Below, piece after piece: positions 49,701 to 59,435 of a stretch of 64,000 nt of DNA; within the stretch, counting starts at the first letter, position 1; each line of letters begins with the position of its first letter. The translations under genes were made by a program, and so were the position numbers. The notes below the pieces were generated by a model, which saw only the letters and a list, made by a program, of their open reading frames with translations, was not told the DNA's origin and did not search any database. Origin of the DNA: Pararge aegeria (Eukaryota; Arthropoda; Insecta; Lepidoptera; Nymphalidae); the NCBI RefSeq assembly GCF_905163445.1, contig NC_053196.1:11309501-11373500 (forward strand), written 5' to 3'.

Positions 49701-51260
49701 CTTCACCATTCAAATAACTCTATGCCAAAAATCAAATTGATTGGTTGTTTGATTAGGGCGTGAAGAAAGGACAAACAAACAAATGTACAAACAAACACAC
49801 TTTTGCACTTATCATATTAGTTAGGATTAACGCCTTAACAGTACCTTAATATCCCTTCCTTCTACCGACTTGCCAATGCTTGTAACTGTACATATTGCTG
49901 GAAAATCCCTTTCTAGCTCATCCATAAACGAATATATAACGTTGAGTTTGTGAAACTTTTTCCAGTTCATTAACTTTACTGAAAGAAAATATATGTAAGT
50001 TCTTGTACAGTGTACAGGGTACGCGTTCATACTAGGCGTCGTTGCCGATAAAGACGTGCAGCAAAGCGATTTAATGTTCCCGTGCGATGTCGCGTAGGAA
50101 CCGATTAGGGGTGTGACTACCGTGGTCCCTAACAGGTTATGACGTACCACCAGGTGAGGTTGCTGTCAAGTATTACGTTGTAGTGAAATAAAATAAAAAA
50201 AAATACCTTTTCTTTTCCCTGGCAGTTCCGATGGCAGGATTTGTTTTATGCCTTTGCCTAAACACCTCCGGAACATTAAACTCGGTATGAGTTCTGCTAG
50301 AAAAAAAGCTGATTAAGTATAGTAGTAATATTTAGCGGAGAGGTAGTTAATTTACTTTTCTATCGACCTCCTTGGCGCAGTGATTTTGGGAGGTCCCGGA
50401 TTTGATTCGTGGCAGAGGTGATTTGGGAATATTAAATTTTCTACCTAGTCTGGTTTCGACCGCGGCTTTTTACCACCTTCATCAGGCTTGCTGCCAAGCG
50501 ATTGCCAGCAGGTAACATATTGGCTTAGACTGCAACATCGTAAGTGATTTTCTGCGATCTCAGTCAAGGGCTAACTTGTGGTGAAATCAATAAAAAGGAA
50601 GTGATGATGCAGTCTAAAATAGTAGCGCACTAACTTTTAGGGCTATGGCAGTTATATATGCCCCTAATCGGTATCAACGTAGCATCTTATGACCCTGCTT
50701 TCTGAGTCTAAAGCCGTGGGTTCGATTCCTGGAATTTTTTTAGCGGCTGGGTGTTTATATGTATATTCTAAGTATTTATGTATATTATTCATAAAATATT
50801 CATCAGTCACCTTAGTACCCATAGCAAAAGCTAAGCTTACTTTGGGGCTAGATGGTGATGTGTGTATTGTCCTAGTATATTAATTTATTTATTTATCGTA
50901 CCGGGACGCTAAATGGCTTAGCGGCACGTTCACGTTAATAACTAGCCGTGGCAAAGGCCTTCCACCAGCCCAGACAAAATTGAGAAATTATAAATTTCCA
51001 AATTTCACCCGCGGCTGATCAAACACGGGAACTCCTACCTCTAAGATCACAGCGGTCACCATTGTTCCAGAAAGTTTAATTATTGTCCAATTAACAGTTA
51101 GTTTTTTACCTTTGCTTTTCCGGAGTCGGAAAAATTTCGTTTGTGTGCCATTATTTGCCTTTTCGGCACTGTTACTGTCCTCTGAAGACTGGTCGCTTAG
51201 CAAAACATGTAGTTTAGGTTGGTCAACGGCAACATGTTGAGGTAGAGAACTCTCCATCAT
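43760..51260 (-). CDS. CP4: M14A metallocarboxypeptidase with atypical N-terminus
   Basis: A zinc carboxypeptidase of the same cluster. Certain exons in coding order: 49978-49845, 48623-48463, 47808-47683, 45489-45384, 45120-44974, 43999-43760. All junctions agree with CP1-CP3. Motifs: AAIHSREWISTA (zinc H and E), RMWRKNRAKH, DLNRNF, third zinc H in SFHSYYELI, YYACGTSTDWSY and base E in YMIELRS. All catalytic residues are present. Pocket: G207 (FPWGY) and T255. The C-terminus is short (MEFIDQP). Upstream, exon 50296-50207 (90 bases, phases 2/1) and exon 51260-51110 (opening MMESSLPQHVAVDQP, ending FFRLRKSK) splice in phase and give 384 residues. Neither resembles a signal or activation peptide. 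The frame of the first exon continues upstream without a start through a hydrophobic run (NFVIILILDV), so a further 5' exon is possible. The N-terminal model is tentative. CP4 is closest to CP1 (shared REWISTAVVTYLA). Confidence 0.85.
44310..44580 (-). repeat. interspersed repeat F in CP4 intron
   Basis: gcggaccaagcaaaaagaaa, actaaaggcgtaggtgttag, gtaattacaccggcaatcac and cacatcaatgcttgtagtac; parallel phrases occur at 32380-32640 and 47830-48020. Confidence 0.5.
44685..44895 (-). repeat. SINE-B in CP4 intron
   Basis: ttaccggcccacaacagggc, ggagaactctcaggcattta and cgatgttttgcttcaccgtt; lies in the intron between 44974 and 43999, same strand as CP4. Confidence 0.7.
46480..46740 (-). repeat. 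LINE tails and (GATA)n microsatellite in CP4 intron
   Basis: Inverted LINE 3' tail (tatttgcacacaaataaaaa, aaaaggcggccttatcgct), then a gatagatagatagatag run (46609-46625) leading into atctttatttgcaaaatac. Confidence 0.55.
46800..46870. repeat. AT-rich simple sequence
   Basis: Nearly pure A/T with an (AT)n run at about 46845-46864, in the CP4 intron between 47683 and 45489. Confidence 0.7.
47400..48020 (+). repeat. repeats C and F flanking a CP4 exon
   Basis: Repeat C (aacttcaatctcaactggtg, cgacatcgtaccggaacgac) occupies 47400-47610. Repeat F (aacctaaggcttaggtgttt, gcattgcaacaatgctgct) occupies 47850-48000. CP4 exon 47808-47683 lies between them. Confidence 0.5.
48300..48435 (+). repeat. LINE 3' tail in CP4 intron
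   Basis: ttggtggctttgaaaaaatc, gcgataaggccaccagattg and tggtgtacaataaaagtg, ending attcattcattcat. It abuts the CP4 exon at 48463 within about 30 bases. Confidence 0.6.
49385..49610 (+). repeat. SINE-B 3' part in CP4 intron
   Basis: atatcacttgcttcaacggt, gcatgcctgagagttctaca, gggccagcgtggtggactac and tgggtttatgtgatgatgat. The tRNA-like head is missing; antisense to CP4. Confidence 0.75.
50680..50898 (+). repeat. SINE-A, head-damaged
   Basis: gaccctgctttctgagtcta, ccgtgggttcgattcctgga and tactttggggctagatggtg; lies in the CP4 5' intron (51110-50296), followed by repeat C to about 51050. Confidence 0.8.
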
Positions 51261-51990
51261 TCTATTGGTCTTGACGTCGAGAATTAAAATAATAACAAAA
51301 TTACGGATTATGTAAGAGAATGAAATATATAAATCATGAAATATTCGTATAGTTGAATAAGCGAGACCTTGCGTCTTGACAAGGGTTTATTGACACTTCG
51401 CATGTACGTCCATCTGTTAGATAGTCTAATAGTTTGGAAATTAAATGAAAATTGTTTATTTTCAACTAACTGTAGATTGGTTGCTCAATTAGGGTGTAAA
51501 GGACCAAAAACCAATACCAACCACCAAAACCAACAAACAGACACACATTCGCATTTGCAATATTAGTAAGGATTCTCCGGAAACAATTGATTAATAAGCA
51601 GCCCTTGGGGCTATATGATATAAGCAGTATCAGTTATTTCTTATTTTTGTTTAACACATCAACAAATACTAGTACGTATATATAATAAGAAAAGGAATGA
51701 AAACTATATGTTATTTAGTATTTTTTTTAAAGCGAGTATAAGTAATAATTTTTAAGCCACTACCTATTTATCACTAAAATTTCGATGTTTCAAATAAATA
51801 AATATTTTTGACAGTGTTTCAAAATTATGCTTGACAAATGGTCATAGATTAGTAAAATTAGTTTAATTTGGCCATGCTAAGATAATATAAACTGAGTTTA
51901 TTTTTTATACTATGAATATTTATTTTAACTTTAAAGCTTATCGATTTAATATGTTGTATCTGCTTAAACTACACTTCCCGTCCCAAAATT
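51261..51990. other. CP4 5' flank
   Basis: AT-rich. A repeat E remnant lies at 51470-51570. An open frame without a start runs into the CP4 first exon from the right. No promoter element stands out. Confidence 0.35.
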
Positions 51991-51992
51991 TT

Positions 51993-52245
51993 GACGGTCG
52001 AGTGGCGCAGTGGGCAGCGACCCTGCTTTCTGAGTGTGTTCGATTCCCACAACTGGAAAATGTTTGTGTGATGAACATGAATGTTTTTCAGTGTTTGGGT
52101 GTTTATCTGTATATTATAAGTATTTATGTATATTATTCATAAAAATATTCATCAGTCATCTTATAGTACCCATAACACAAGCAACGCTTACTTTGGGGCT
52201 AGATGGCGATGTGTACATTGTCGTAGTATATTTATTTATTTATTT
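51993..52245 (+). repeat. SINE-A, full length
   Basis: gacggtcgagtggcgcagtg, then gctttctgagtgtgttcgat (9-10 bases missing before the B box), and the complete body and tail. Confidence 0.88.
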
Positions 52246-52369
52246 AAATCGCCTTTCTGCTTTAAAAAGCAAAATACGTATTCTAATTTAAATTTAAAGT
52301 CAGTCAATAAAGGTAGATGTCCGCTAAAAGTGCATTTGGCAGTGCAGTAGTAAATAAAATAAGCTCTCA

Positions 52370-52510
52370 GCAGCTGAGTCCATGAACAAATTTCGGTCTC
52401 GGATTAGAAAACCGCGGGCAGAAAACTGCTCGTCAACTACGCGTCGGCGTCAGTCTGCAATCGCAATCACGGCTGCCAGCGCGGCACTATTCTGAACATT
52501 TGTATTTTTT
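52370..52510. promoter_or_regulatory. GC-rich unique block
   Basis: A non-repetitive GC island (agaaaaccgcgggcagaaaa, cagtctgcaatcgcaatcac, gccagcgcggcac) about 1.1 kb right of the CP4 first exon and 0.6 kb left of a possible plus-strand first exon. It could be promoter or 5' UTR for either; not proven. Confidence 0.25.
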
Positions 52511-52891
52511 TCTTTTTTTTTTAATGCAACATAAATCAGTAGAATCAGTATCAGTATCGTGCAATCGACGCAGGAGTGCTTTGTTAATTAACACAGATAA
52601 GAAATGCTGATAATTTTCACAAGCCTTTGGTACACAATTTCGTTCGTTATCATGTTATAAAAGCATATACCCATCCCCACAAAGGATTTCTGTACTTTTC
52701 TCAGACGATATGCAGCACTAATTTATGTCCGTTTCTAGTAAGTCGACTGTTTATATCGACTTTTTGTTTATGATTACTTATGTTTAGTTTAACAAAGATT
52801 ATAGTATTACAAATATACTGCGAAGCTACTGTTAGTATACCTATTTCTTTAAATATGCTGATTGTATATTGAAAATGCAGATTTTTATAGT

Positions 52892-52983
52892 GGATATGCA
52901 GATTCGCTATAACAAGTATATAAGTGACATACATTGACACTTATATATGACATGTTCTTTTTATAGCGAATGTGCATATCGCT
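52892..52983. repeat. imperfect inverted repeat (MITE-like)
   Basis: Left arm ggatatgcagattcgctata ... acttatatac-like, and its near-complement at 52934-52983 (tatagcgaatgtgcatatcg). It ends 35 bases before the possible exon at 53018. Confidence 0.6.
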
Positions 52984-53017
52984 TTTCGAAACAGAATAAG
53001 TCGTTTAACTTTTACAG

Positions 53018-53142
53018 TACAACTTTGGCCGGTCGACGAGCGGTGCGCTGTTAATTGTAGACAAACGAGATTGATTGAAATGGACATGGAGTTACAATCT
53101 AGTTCCTCGCATTTTACTATTCTAATCAGCTTTGTGTCTCAG
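53018..53142 (+). CDS. possible first coding exon with signal peptide
   Basis: A segment preceded by taacttttacag and ending ctcag/gtaaat. The ATG at 53080 opens MDMELQSSSSHFTILISFV, a short polar stretch then a hydrophobic run, in frame to the donor (phase 0, 21 codons). It fits a secreted-protein first exon, but no downstream exon with the right phase is identified and no family is recognised. The acttttacagtac could equally be an initiator-like start site. Weak call. Confidence 0.25.
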
Positions 53143-53188
53143 GTAAATATAGAAACATTTATTTGGTTGTTTAAGTGTTTATTAGTAT

Positions 53189-53440
53189 GACGGCCGAATG
53201 GCGCAGTGGGCAGCGACCCTGCTTTCTGAGTCCAAGGCCGTGGGTTCGATTCCCACAACTGGACAATATTTGTGTGATGAACATGGATGTTTATGTGTCT
53301 GGGTGTTTATTTATATAATATAAGTAGTTATGTATATTATTCATGAAAATTATTCATCATTTATCTTAGTACCCATAACACAAGCTAGGCTTATTTTGGG
53401 ACTTGGTGGCGATGAGTCGTAGTATATTTATAATTTATTA
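53189..53440 (+). repeat. SINE-A, full length
   Basis: gacggccgaatggcgcagtg, ccgtgggttcgattcccaca, and a full body ending gatgagtcgtagtatattta. Confidence 0.88.
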
Positions 53441-53445
53441 CTTTT

Positions 53446-53822
53446 GAATTGGTCATAGTCCAGTGGGTAGGACTTCAACTTCACTTTCGGAGGGACGAGT
53501 TCGAATCCCAACACGCACGTCTAACATATCTAAGTTCAGAACGTTTTTAGCAATTAACATATCATTTGCTCCAACGGTGAAGGAAAACATCAAGCCTGAG
53601 AGTTTGACACAATGTTCTCAGAGGTGTGTGGAGTCCACCAATCTGCACTGGGCCAGCGTGGTGGACTGCAGCCTTACCCCTTCTCGTTGTCGGCCGGCAG
53701 TGATATTTTAATTACTTAAAACGCACATAACTTAGAAGAGTTAGAGGTGCGTGCTGGGATTCGAACTCGCCACTCCGAAAGTCAAGTCGAGCTCGTACCC
53801 ACTGGGCTATTACCACTTCAAA
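53446..53822. repeat. SINE-B inverted pair
   Basis: Plus-strand SINE-B (head catagtccagtgggtaggac, body to cccttctcgttgt, about 53446-53693) is joined at cggccggcag to an inverted SINE-B head (aaacgcacataacttagaag, gctgggattcgaactcgcc, actgggctattaccactt, to 53822). It directly follows the SINE-A above, so three SINEs lie in a row. Confidence 0.75.
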
Positions 53823-55140
53823 GCAAACTAATAGACACTAAAACAATCAAACAAATGTGTCTATATTTACCTCAGACACATCACCGCCTTTGGTTTCACA
53901 AAAAATTATATAATTGCACATATAATTTTTTTAACCTATATATTTAACAATAAATTTACTTTTAGCACTTTTAAACAGATGGAATTTTATATTTATATAC
54001 AAAAATACTAGAAGGATTCATATCCTTCTACTTATTACTCAGACGACGCTTTACTTATCTTAGTAAAATTTTCATTGGAAAAGTTGGCATCCCGGAAACG
54101 GCTATAGGACACATTTTATCCTGGGAAAATAAAGGGATTTAAAAAAATCAAAATAAATATTTATATTTTCCTCAATATTATAAATAATATTCTGGAAAAC
54201 ATAGTATTTATATATGTAACAGAGCACTTTTTAGTTACAACCTAATTGCCATATTACGTTTATTATATGACTATACGTGCATGGTATACATATAGAAGCC
54301 CCTTGGCAATCTTCAGTCAAACATATTAATCTCAGGCCAAACAATGTAGTGACAAGGCGCCGTACATTTCAATTAGTCGGGATGTCGACATTTCACGCCA
54401 CTATCTTCACGTAATCTTGTTAATTACCGCTCAGGAATCGAACTCCGAACACTCCCCCGTGTTATTTAGACGTAATTAACATTCGATGCACTTTTACGGC
54501 CTTAGGTAAGCGTTAAGCAATTAAAGCAATATATGTAAAGAACAGGGGGCCAAGTCTGCTATTACAACTGTATAATACACAAACACTGCACTCCACTTTT
54601 TGCATATTATCTCATAGTGCAAACATTTTTTTAATTACTTTGAAGTGTACCTAAAGTATGATTTTAAAATATAGAAAAAACAAGTGTGATAAAATAAATA
54701 AAAACAAGCAAAATAAAAAGAGATTTTTATAGATAAAATAAGCAACACAGACTTCAAATGCATTTAGTCTTTTTTCTTAGCATTATAACGTTTTTTCAAG
54801 ATAGCCATAGCTAGATCTGCTAAACGCCGTTATAAATAAAATTCAAACGTGTACAGGCTATATAGATTCAAAGTATATTTAATGCACAGTCAAATTCGTT
54901 TTATTCTGAGTATAGATTATTTTAATATATATACGACTGTTTGTCGAGCATACTTTGGTCAAGCATTTATTTCGTGTATACTATTTCTTTAAGTACATTC
55001 GAGCTAATTTAAATGTGTGGACGTCACATTACATCTCTCACGTCACAGCTTTATAAAAATATTTCTAATCTGCAAAAATACAGTATGGATATAGTGCTTA
55101 CTACTGTAGTTAATACTATCAGAATTACATACTGACAAGA
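53823..55140. other. AT-rich spacer
   Basis: Mostly AT-rich, without a supported gene. A slightly GC-richer unique piece lies at 54330-54510 (aatgtagtgacaaggcgcc, tcaggaatcgaactccgaac). Confidence 0.4.
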
Positions 55141-55144
55141 AGTT

Positions 55145-55336
55145 GTGTGTGGAATCGACCAGCAATTCTATCCTGTAAAGTCAATTGAGACTGGAATGAA
55201 TGGGATGGAAGAAGCTAGCGGGTTCAAATTGGATTCAAACAATTCAATATCGCCAGAAGTAGAAAATGTTCAAGCAAGCCTACACAAATATGGTCGAAAT
55301 AGACCCAACAAAAAGAGAACGTCAACAGCAAAATAA
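55145..55336 (+). CDS. possible terminal exon, unrecognised
   Basis: A 63-codon frame without an ATG at its start. It is preceded by tactgacaag (possible acceptor), so it is best read as a 3'-terminal exon. The product would be hydrophilic: CGIDQQFYPVKSIETG, LDSNNSISPEVENVQ and a basic end NRPNKKRTSTAK. No domain recognised. It converges on the frame at 55640-55452, with a hairpin between them. Confidence 0.25.
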   Translation: MCGIDQQFYPVKSIETGMNGMEEASGFKLDSNNSISPEVENVQASLHKYGRNRPNKKRTSTAK

Positions 55337-55405
55337 CTGCATACAAACTGCAATATTTATCCATTGCAATCAATATCCATATAAGTTTTATTGTAAAATT
55401 AAAAA

Positions 55406-55427
55406 AAAAACCGTTTGAGCGGTTTTT
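55406..55427. terminator. bidirectional hairpin between convergent frames
   Basis: Perfect 8-bp stem aaaaaccg (55406-55413) with cggttttt (55420-55427) and loop tttgag. On the minus strand the stem is followed by ten T, as in an intrinsic terminator. AATAAA on the minus strand (55430-55425) overlaps the stem, so in a eukaryote it more likely marks a poly(A) site. Confidence 0.4.
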
Positions 55428-55451
55428 ATTATGATAAAAAGATTTGTTTTC

Positions 55452-55640
55452 TCAATCAGTTGTATTATCTACAACAAAAGCGAATAATGCCTTGAAGCAA
55501 CTGGGGTTCGTTTTAATGTGAGCCGGCTTCGTGTAAACAACGCTGTCTCTGGCTTCCTTAGCCTTCGGCGGGGCAAAGAGTAGACATTTCACCGCAGAAC
55601 TTACAGTAGGCAAAAGCTTTTTTGAGGTTATGCAGTACAT
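55452..55640 (-). CDS. possible terminal exon, unrecognised
   Basis: Minus-strand frame of 62 codons with codon use richer in C/G at third positions than its flanks. It encodes AVKCLLFAPPKAKEARD, VVYTKPAHIKTNPSCF and KALFAFVVDNTTD, then stop. An acceptor-like ctcaaaaaag would start the exon at about 55616. A canonical AATAAA lies 22 bases after the stop. No family recognised. It could be the 3' end of a gene whose other exons lie further right. Confidence 0.3.
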   Translation of the reverse strand: MYCITSKKLLPTVSSAVKCLLFAPPKAKEARDSVVYTKPAHIKTNPSCFKALFAFVVDNTTD

Positions 55641-55799
55641 ATGGACAATTTAAAAAGAAAGAAAGCATGCAATCAATATTTAAAGAAAGACATCATACTA
55701 TTTATTATACTGCACACTAAGAAATTATTTTAGGGTATGCAGTAGATATGGACAGTTTAGAATAATATGCAATAAATATTTAAAGAGAGACAGCATAAT
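55626..55799. repeat. degenerate tandem duplication
   Basis: gttatgcagtacatatggac ... atatttaaagaaagacatc (55626-55698) and ggtatgcagtagatatggac ... atatttaaagagagacagc (55733-55799) are two copies about 107 bases apart. Confidence 0.6.
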
Positions 55800-56279
55800 G
55801 TATACAAAGAAACAAAGTAGAATTATATAATAAATAAACAAATATCGGATTCTTTCCAGTTGTACTTATACTATGTAGCCATATCGCTAAAAAGAAGTCT
55901 ACCACGCAAACAAGATGATAAGTAATTAGAAAAACCACTTAATATTCGTAGAATTTTCTCGTTTAGTGACATAGTGCGCACTTGAGTTACTGATGAATGG
56001 GATGAATAAAGTATTTATTCGGAAAAAAATATATATGCGTTAGTTAGATAAAACGCTCTTGGGATTCAAATATATATTAAATTTAAAAGAAAAGTCTTAA
56101 AAGAACAGAACGATTATATACGAGTATATTAGTAATGTAAGTAATGTGAGTATTATGCTTTATAAATTGACACAACCAGTAGTCGTAGTAGTATGATCTT
56201 ATGCACCTCTATTTAAACTTTAATAATAACGTCTACATTCTAATAGGCTTATTTTAATGGTACGTTCTTACATAATTTT

Positions 56280-56345
56280 TTTCCTTGGTGGAAAGAGCTC
56301 CGATTAAAGGAGAAGCCAAAGAAAAGCCCTGCTAAGTTTTACTTT
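56280..56345 (-). repeat. small LINE-tail fragment
   Basis: agccctgctaagttttactt followed by tgctatcaccatctcacaat resembles the inner part of the elements at 390 and 59815. Short and degenerate. Confidence 0.3.
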
Positions 56346-56489
56346 TGCTATCACCATCTCACAATTAAGTTTAAACACATACATAACAAAAATATTATGG
56401 AATTTTTCCAAGTTGTGCCTTGGAATTAGGTTTACTCTACGGCAAAGACATAGAGGGAGACGGGTAGAATCAAAAAATTGTGCTTCCAA

Positions 56490-56670
56490 TAAGGGACATC
56501 ATTAATTCTCGCCGCTCGCTTGTCGGGGGATTGCCTGCATTACTCTAATAGCTTCTGAGAAAAATAACGGATCAATATCCGGAGATCAGGACGACCGGCA
56601 AACGACCGGAGCTTTTGTTGTGGTCGTTCATCTGCCCTGGTTATATTGGTGCTTTGTGTTTGGTAACGTA
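56490..56670. promoter_or_regulatory. candidate non-coding regulatory block
   Basis: Unique GC-richer piece with a short direct repeat cgaccggcaaacgaccgg (56592 onward). No exon structure seen. Confidence 0.2.
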
Positions 56671-56939
56671 AAGAGGAAATATGCTTTATCTATTGCTTTA
56701 TTTATGCATTCATCATAGTTCCTATTAAAAATGACGATAAGTTATTTGTTACTAAAACATTGTGCAATTGATGGCAAATGACCGTGTATGAAGCTGTTTT
56801 GTTCATTGTTTTTAATAAGCACCGCAATGACATGTTATAACAAGCCGGTTTCTATTGTTCTAGTCACATATATGACCACTTATAATAAAGTCATTTAGAA
56901 TTCAGAGCATATTATAAAAAGCAACCACTTCATGAATAT

Positions 56940-57190
56940 CCTATAACAAGCCCACTGCTGGAATAAAGGCCTCTTCCAATGGGAGTTTTTGCCCATAATC
57001 ACCATGCTGGGCAGACGGGTTGTTGACCGCAGTAGATGGTTGTAGTTGACAGATGAGGCTCCTGCCCTATCTCCGTTATATTCCCTTAGTCACCTCGCAC
57101 GACACCCGCCGGAATAGGAGTGGTGGTGACCACTGTATAATGACCTGCCGTTAAGGCGTAAAACAAAGTTTCAAACAAGTGTTTTATTGT
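56940..57190 (-). repeat. interspersed repeat D, head part
   Basis: gcccactgctggaataaagg, cataatcaccatgctgggca, gacacccgccggaatagga; matches 20600-20760 in order and orientation. Confidence 0.5.
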
Positions 57191-58579
57191 TAAACGGGTT
57201 AAATATAAGTCAAATGTTCGCTATAGCGTCTGGATAAAATCTGTTTCTCATTGAACATACATTGGTCAAAACAGTCCCTTGAGAGGTTCACTATCACTGA
57301 TAGCAAATACAGTTCAACCAAACAATCGAAGTAAAGTCCACTACAAATCTTATTTATATGTACCTACAGAAAATTTAGTTTCACTTCTTTAAGTTAGCAT
57401 TTATTTTATTTTTAGTTTCTGTTATTATATCAGTTTGTGGTCAGTAAAATTTTACTTGTATTAAAAACAAATTCAAAGGATCCATGTTAATCTGTATGAC
57501 AAAATATAACGTGTATGTTATAAATGCTGTAAAGCTTGTACTTGTATATGCGGAAGTTTCGTTGTTTGTTACTTACTCTACCTGATTCAGCTGAGAGTAA
57601 TATATTCTTGTACGCTTGGTGAGTACCTAAATTGTGAAATCAAACTGACTTGTCTAGGTGCAGAAAACTAAGAGGTAATCTTGTATATCGTACCAGCTAT
57701 TTTTTTGGTTTTTCATGAATCCTGCGGAAACCGTAAATTTTCCCAGGTTAAAAAGCAGCCTATGTTTTAATCCATGATATAATCTATCTCCATATCAAAA
57801 TTCAGTCAAACTGGTTCAGTAGTTTTTTTGTCAGAGTAACATACAAACTTTCGCACTTATAATACTATAAGTAGAAAGTAGGATTTTATTGGAAAGAAAA
57901 ACTGGCTTTCGTATAATGTCCCTCTTTAATTAATAAAAGCTGATTTGTACCCAGTTAAACAGGTGCTTACGCAGTCTACTAAAACCTTAATAGTCTTGTA
58001 AGAATCCCCCGGGCATCTAAGTATTTCTTTCAAATAATTATCCGAGAAAAACATCCGGGGATTCTTCGGGTTCGTTAGGATCTTGCCCTCCCTAAGTAGA
58101 ATTAATGATTCCCTTTATTGAAAGTTCAATTTTTTGATTAGGGGCCGTGGCCTCTCTCCAAAACACCGTTCAAACACCGGATAACAGGATTTTTTATTTG
58201 CATTCGGTTAATAGAGATTTTGATTTGATTTATATAGACTGTGCTTTTTTATTTTAGTCTCTTAGTTTATGGCTCTAATTGATAAGATTGAGTACTATTT
58301 TTTTTTGAGTGATTTATAGGTTCGGCCAATTTTAGTTTATAATAAAGTAAATAAGATAATTGTTCTTGTTGTAGCTATGGATTTTTATCTGAATTAAAAG
58401 TTATTATTATTATCTTAATCTATCATTTATTCTTTCACATTTCATTTATTTTTTAATTCTTAACAATGCTTAAAAAAAAAAATAAAAAACAATATTAAAA
58501 TTTATAAAAAAAAACACAAAATATATTAATGAAAATAGTTACGTGTGTTTATTATTTTCTACCCTTAAATTATAACTTT
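57191..58579. other. AT-rich spacer
   Basis: Repeat E remnant at about 57700-57880 (gttaaaaagcagcctatg, cttataatactataagtag). An imperfect inverted pair of CCCCGG phrases lies near 57999-58075. Otherwise nothing supported. Confidence 0.4.
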
Positions 58580-58760
58580 TTTAGATAAATTGATTCCGTT
58601 TTGTGGGGGCTTGAGACGTGGCTAGTTACCACACAACCGACAAAGACGAATCGCCTAGCTACTTAGCGTTCTAGTACAAAGTTGCGTGGAAATCGGATAG
58701 GACTATCACAGTGACAGGGGAACCTATCTTAGACTGCTTCGTCACTCACCTCTACTACGT
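58580..58760 (+). repeat. interspersed repeat C
   Basis: gacgtggctagttaccacac, cgaatcgcctagctacttag and gtgacaggggaacctatctt, ending gcttcgtcactcacctctac. Confidence 0.4.
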
Positions 58761-58861
58761 GTGATTTAAAAAAATCTCTTTTTAATATTTGGTTGAGATT
58801 ATTATGATAATGAATTTTTTATTCACTTTGCTGATGAGGAGATCGTATCTACTGTTACTAT

Positions 58862-59142
58862 TTAAATAAATAAATATAATACGACATTACACACATCGCC
58901 ATCTAGCCCCAAAGTAAGCTAAGCCCAAAGTAGGTAGTACCTACCCATAACACGAGCTCTGATAAACAGATGACTGATGAATATTTTTATTAATAATTTA
59001 CAAAAATACTTATAATATACAGATAAACACCTAGAATCTGAAAACCATTCATGTTCATCACAGAGACATTTTCCAGTTGTGGGAATCGAACCGACAGCCT
59101 TGGATTCAAAAAGCAGGGTCGCTGCAAGCTGTGCCAGTTAAA
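58862..59142 (-). repeat. SINE-A, with small internal insertion
   Basis: acatcgccatctagccccaa, then a partial local duplication (aaagtaagctaagcccaaag), body and head gtgggaatcgaaccgacagc. Confidence 0.85.
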
Positions 59143-59435
59143 GTTAAAAACGTAAGAAACGTTATAGCAGCTTTTAATACCTGAGAGAATCTTTCCGAGG
59201 TGAGTTTTGAGGAAAACAAAAGAGAAATAAAAAATTCAACGTGAACTAACGCGTTCTTTGAACAGTTTCGTTGAGAGAATTGTACGTATTCTATTTTTAC
59301 TTCTTACCTTATATCTGTTATACTTGCCACCACTAAAAACTAAATCTAAAAATTAACTTTTAAAGAAAAATGACATTGAGATGCCGACGCCAATTTTATG
59401 AGTTACTGCGTGACTAAACAAAACGCATCTTTGAT

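Noticed and set aside
50207..50296. Alternative reading HTEFNVPEVFRQRHK of the CP4 upstream exon
   Set aside because: Looks more protein-like than the in-phase reading, but its phase does not fit the next exon (49978) or the previous one (51110). Kept only as a reason to doubt the CP4 N-terminal model.
55145..55640. Bacterial transfer suggested by the terminator-like hairpin
   Set aside because: Neither frame has a ribosome-binding site or ATG at its start, flanks are typical host DNA, and AATAAA overlaps the stem. A eukaryotic poly(A) region explains it better.
55245..56489. Minus-strand ORF at 56304-56489
   Set aside because: Composed of LINE-tail-like sequence (ctatcaccatctcacaat) and AT-rich DNA; no coding support.
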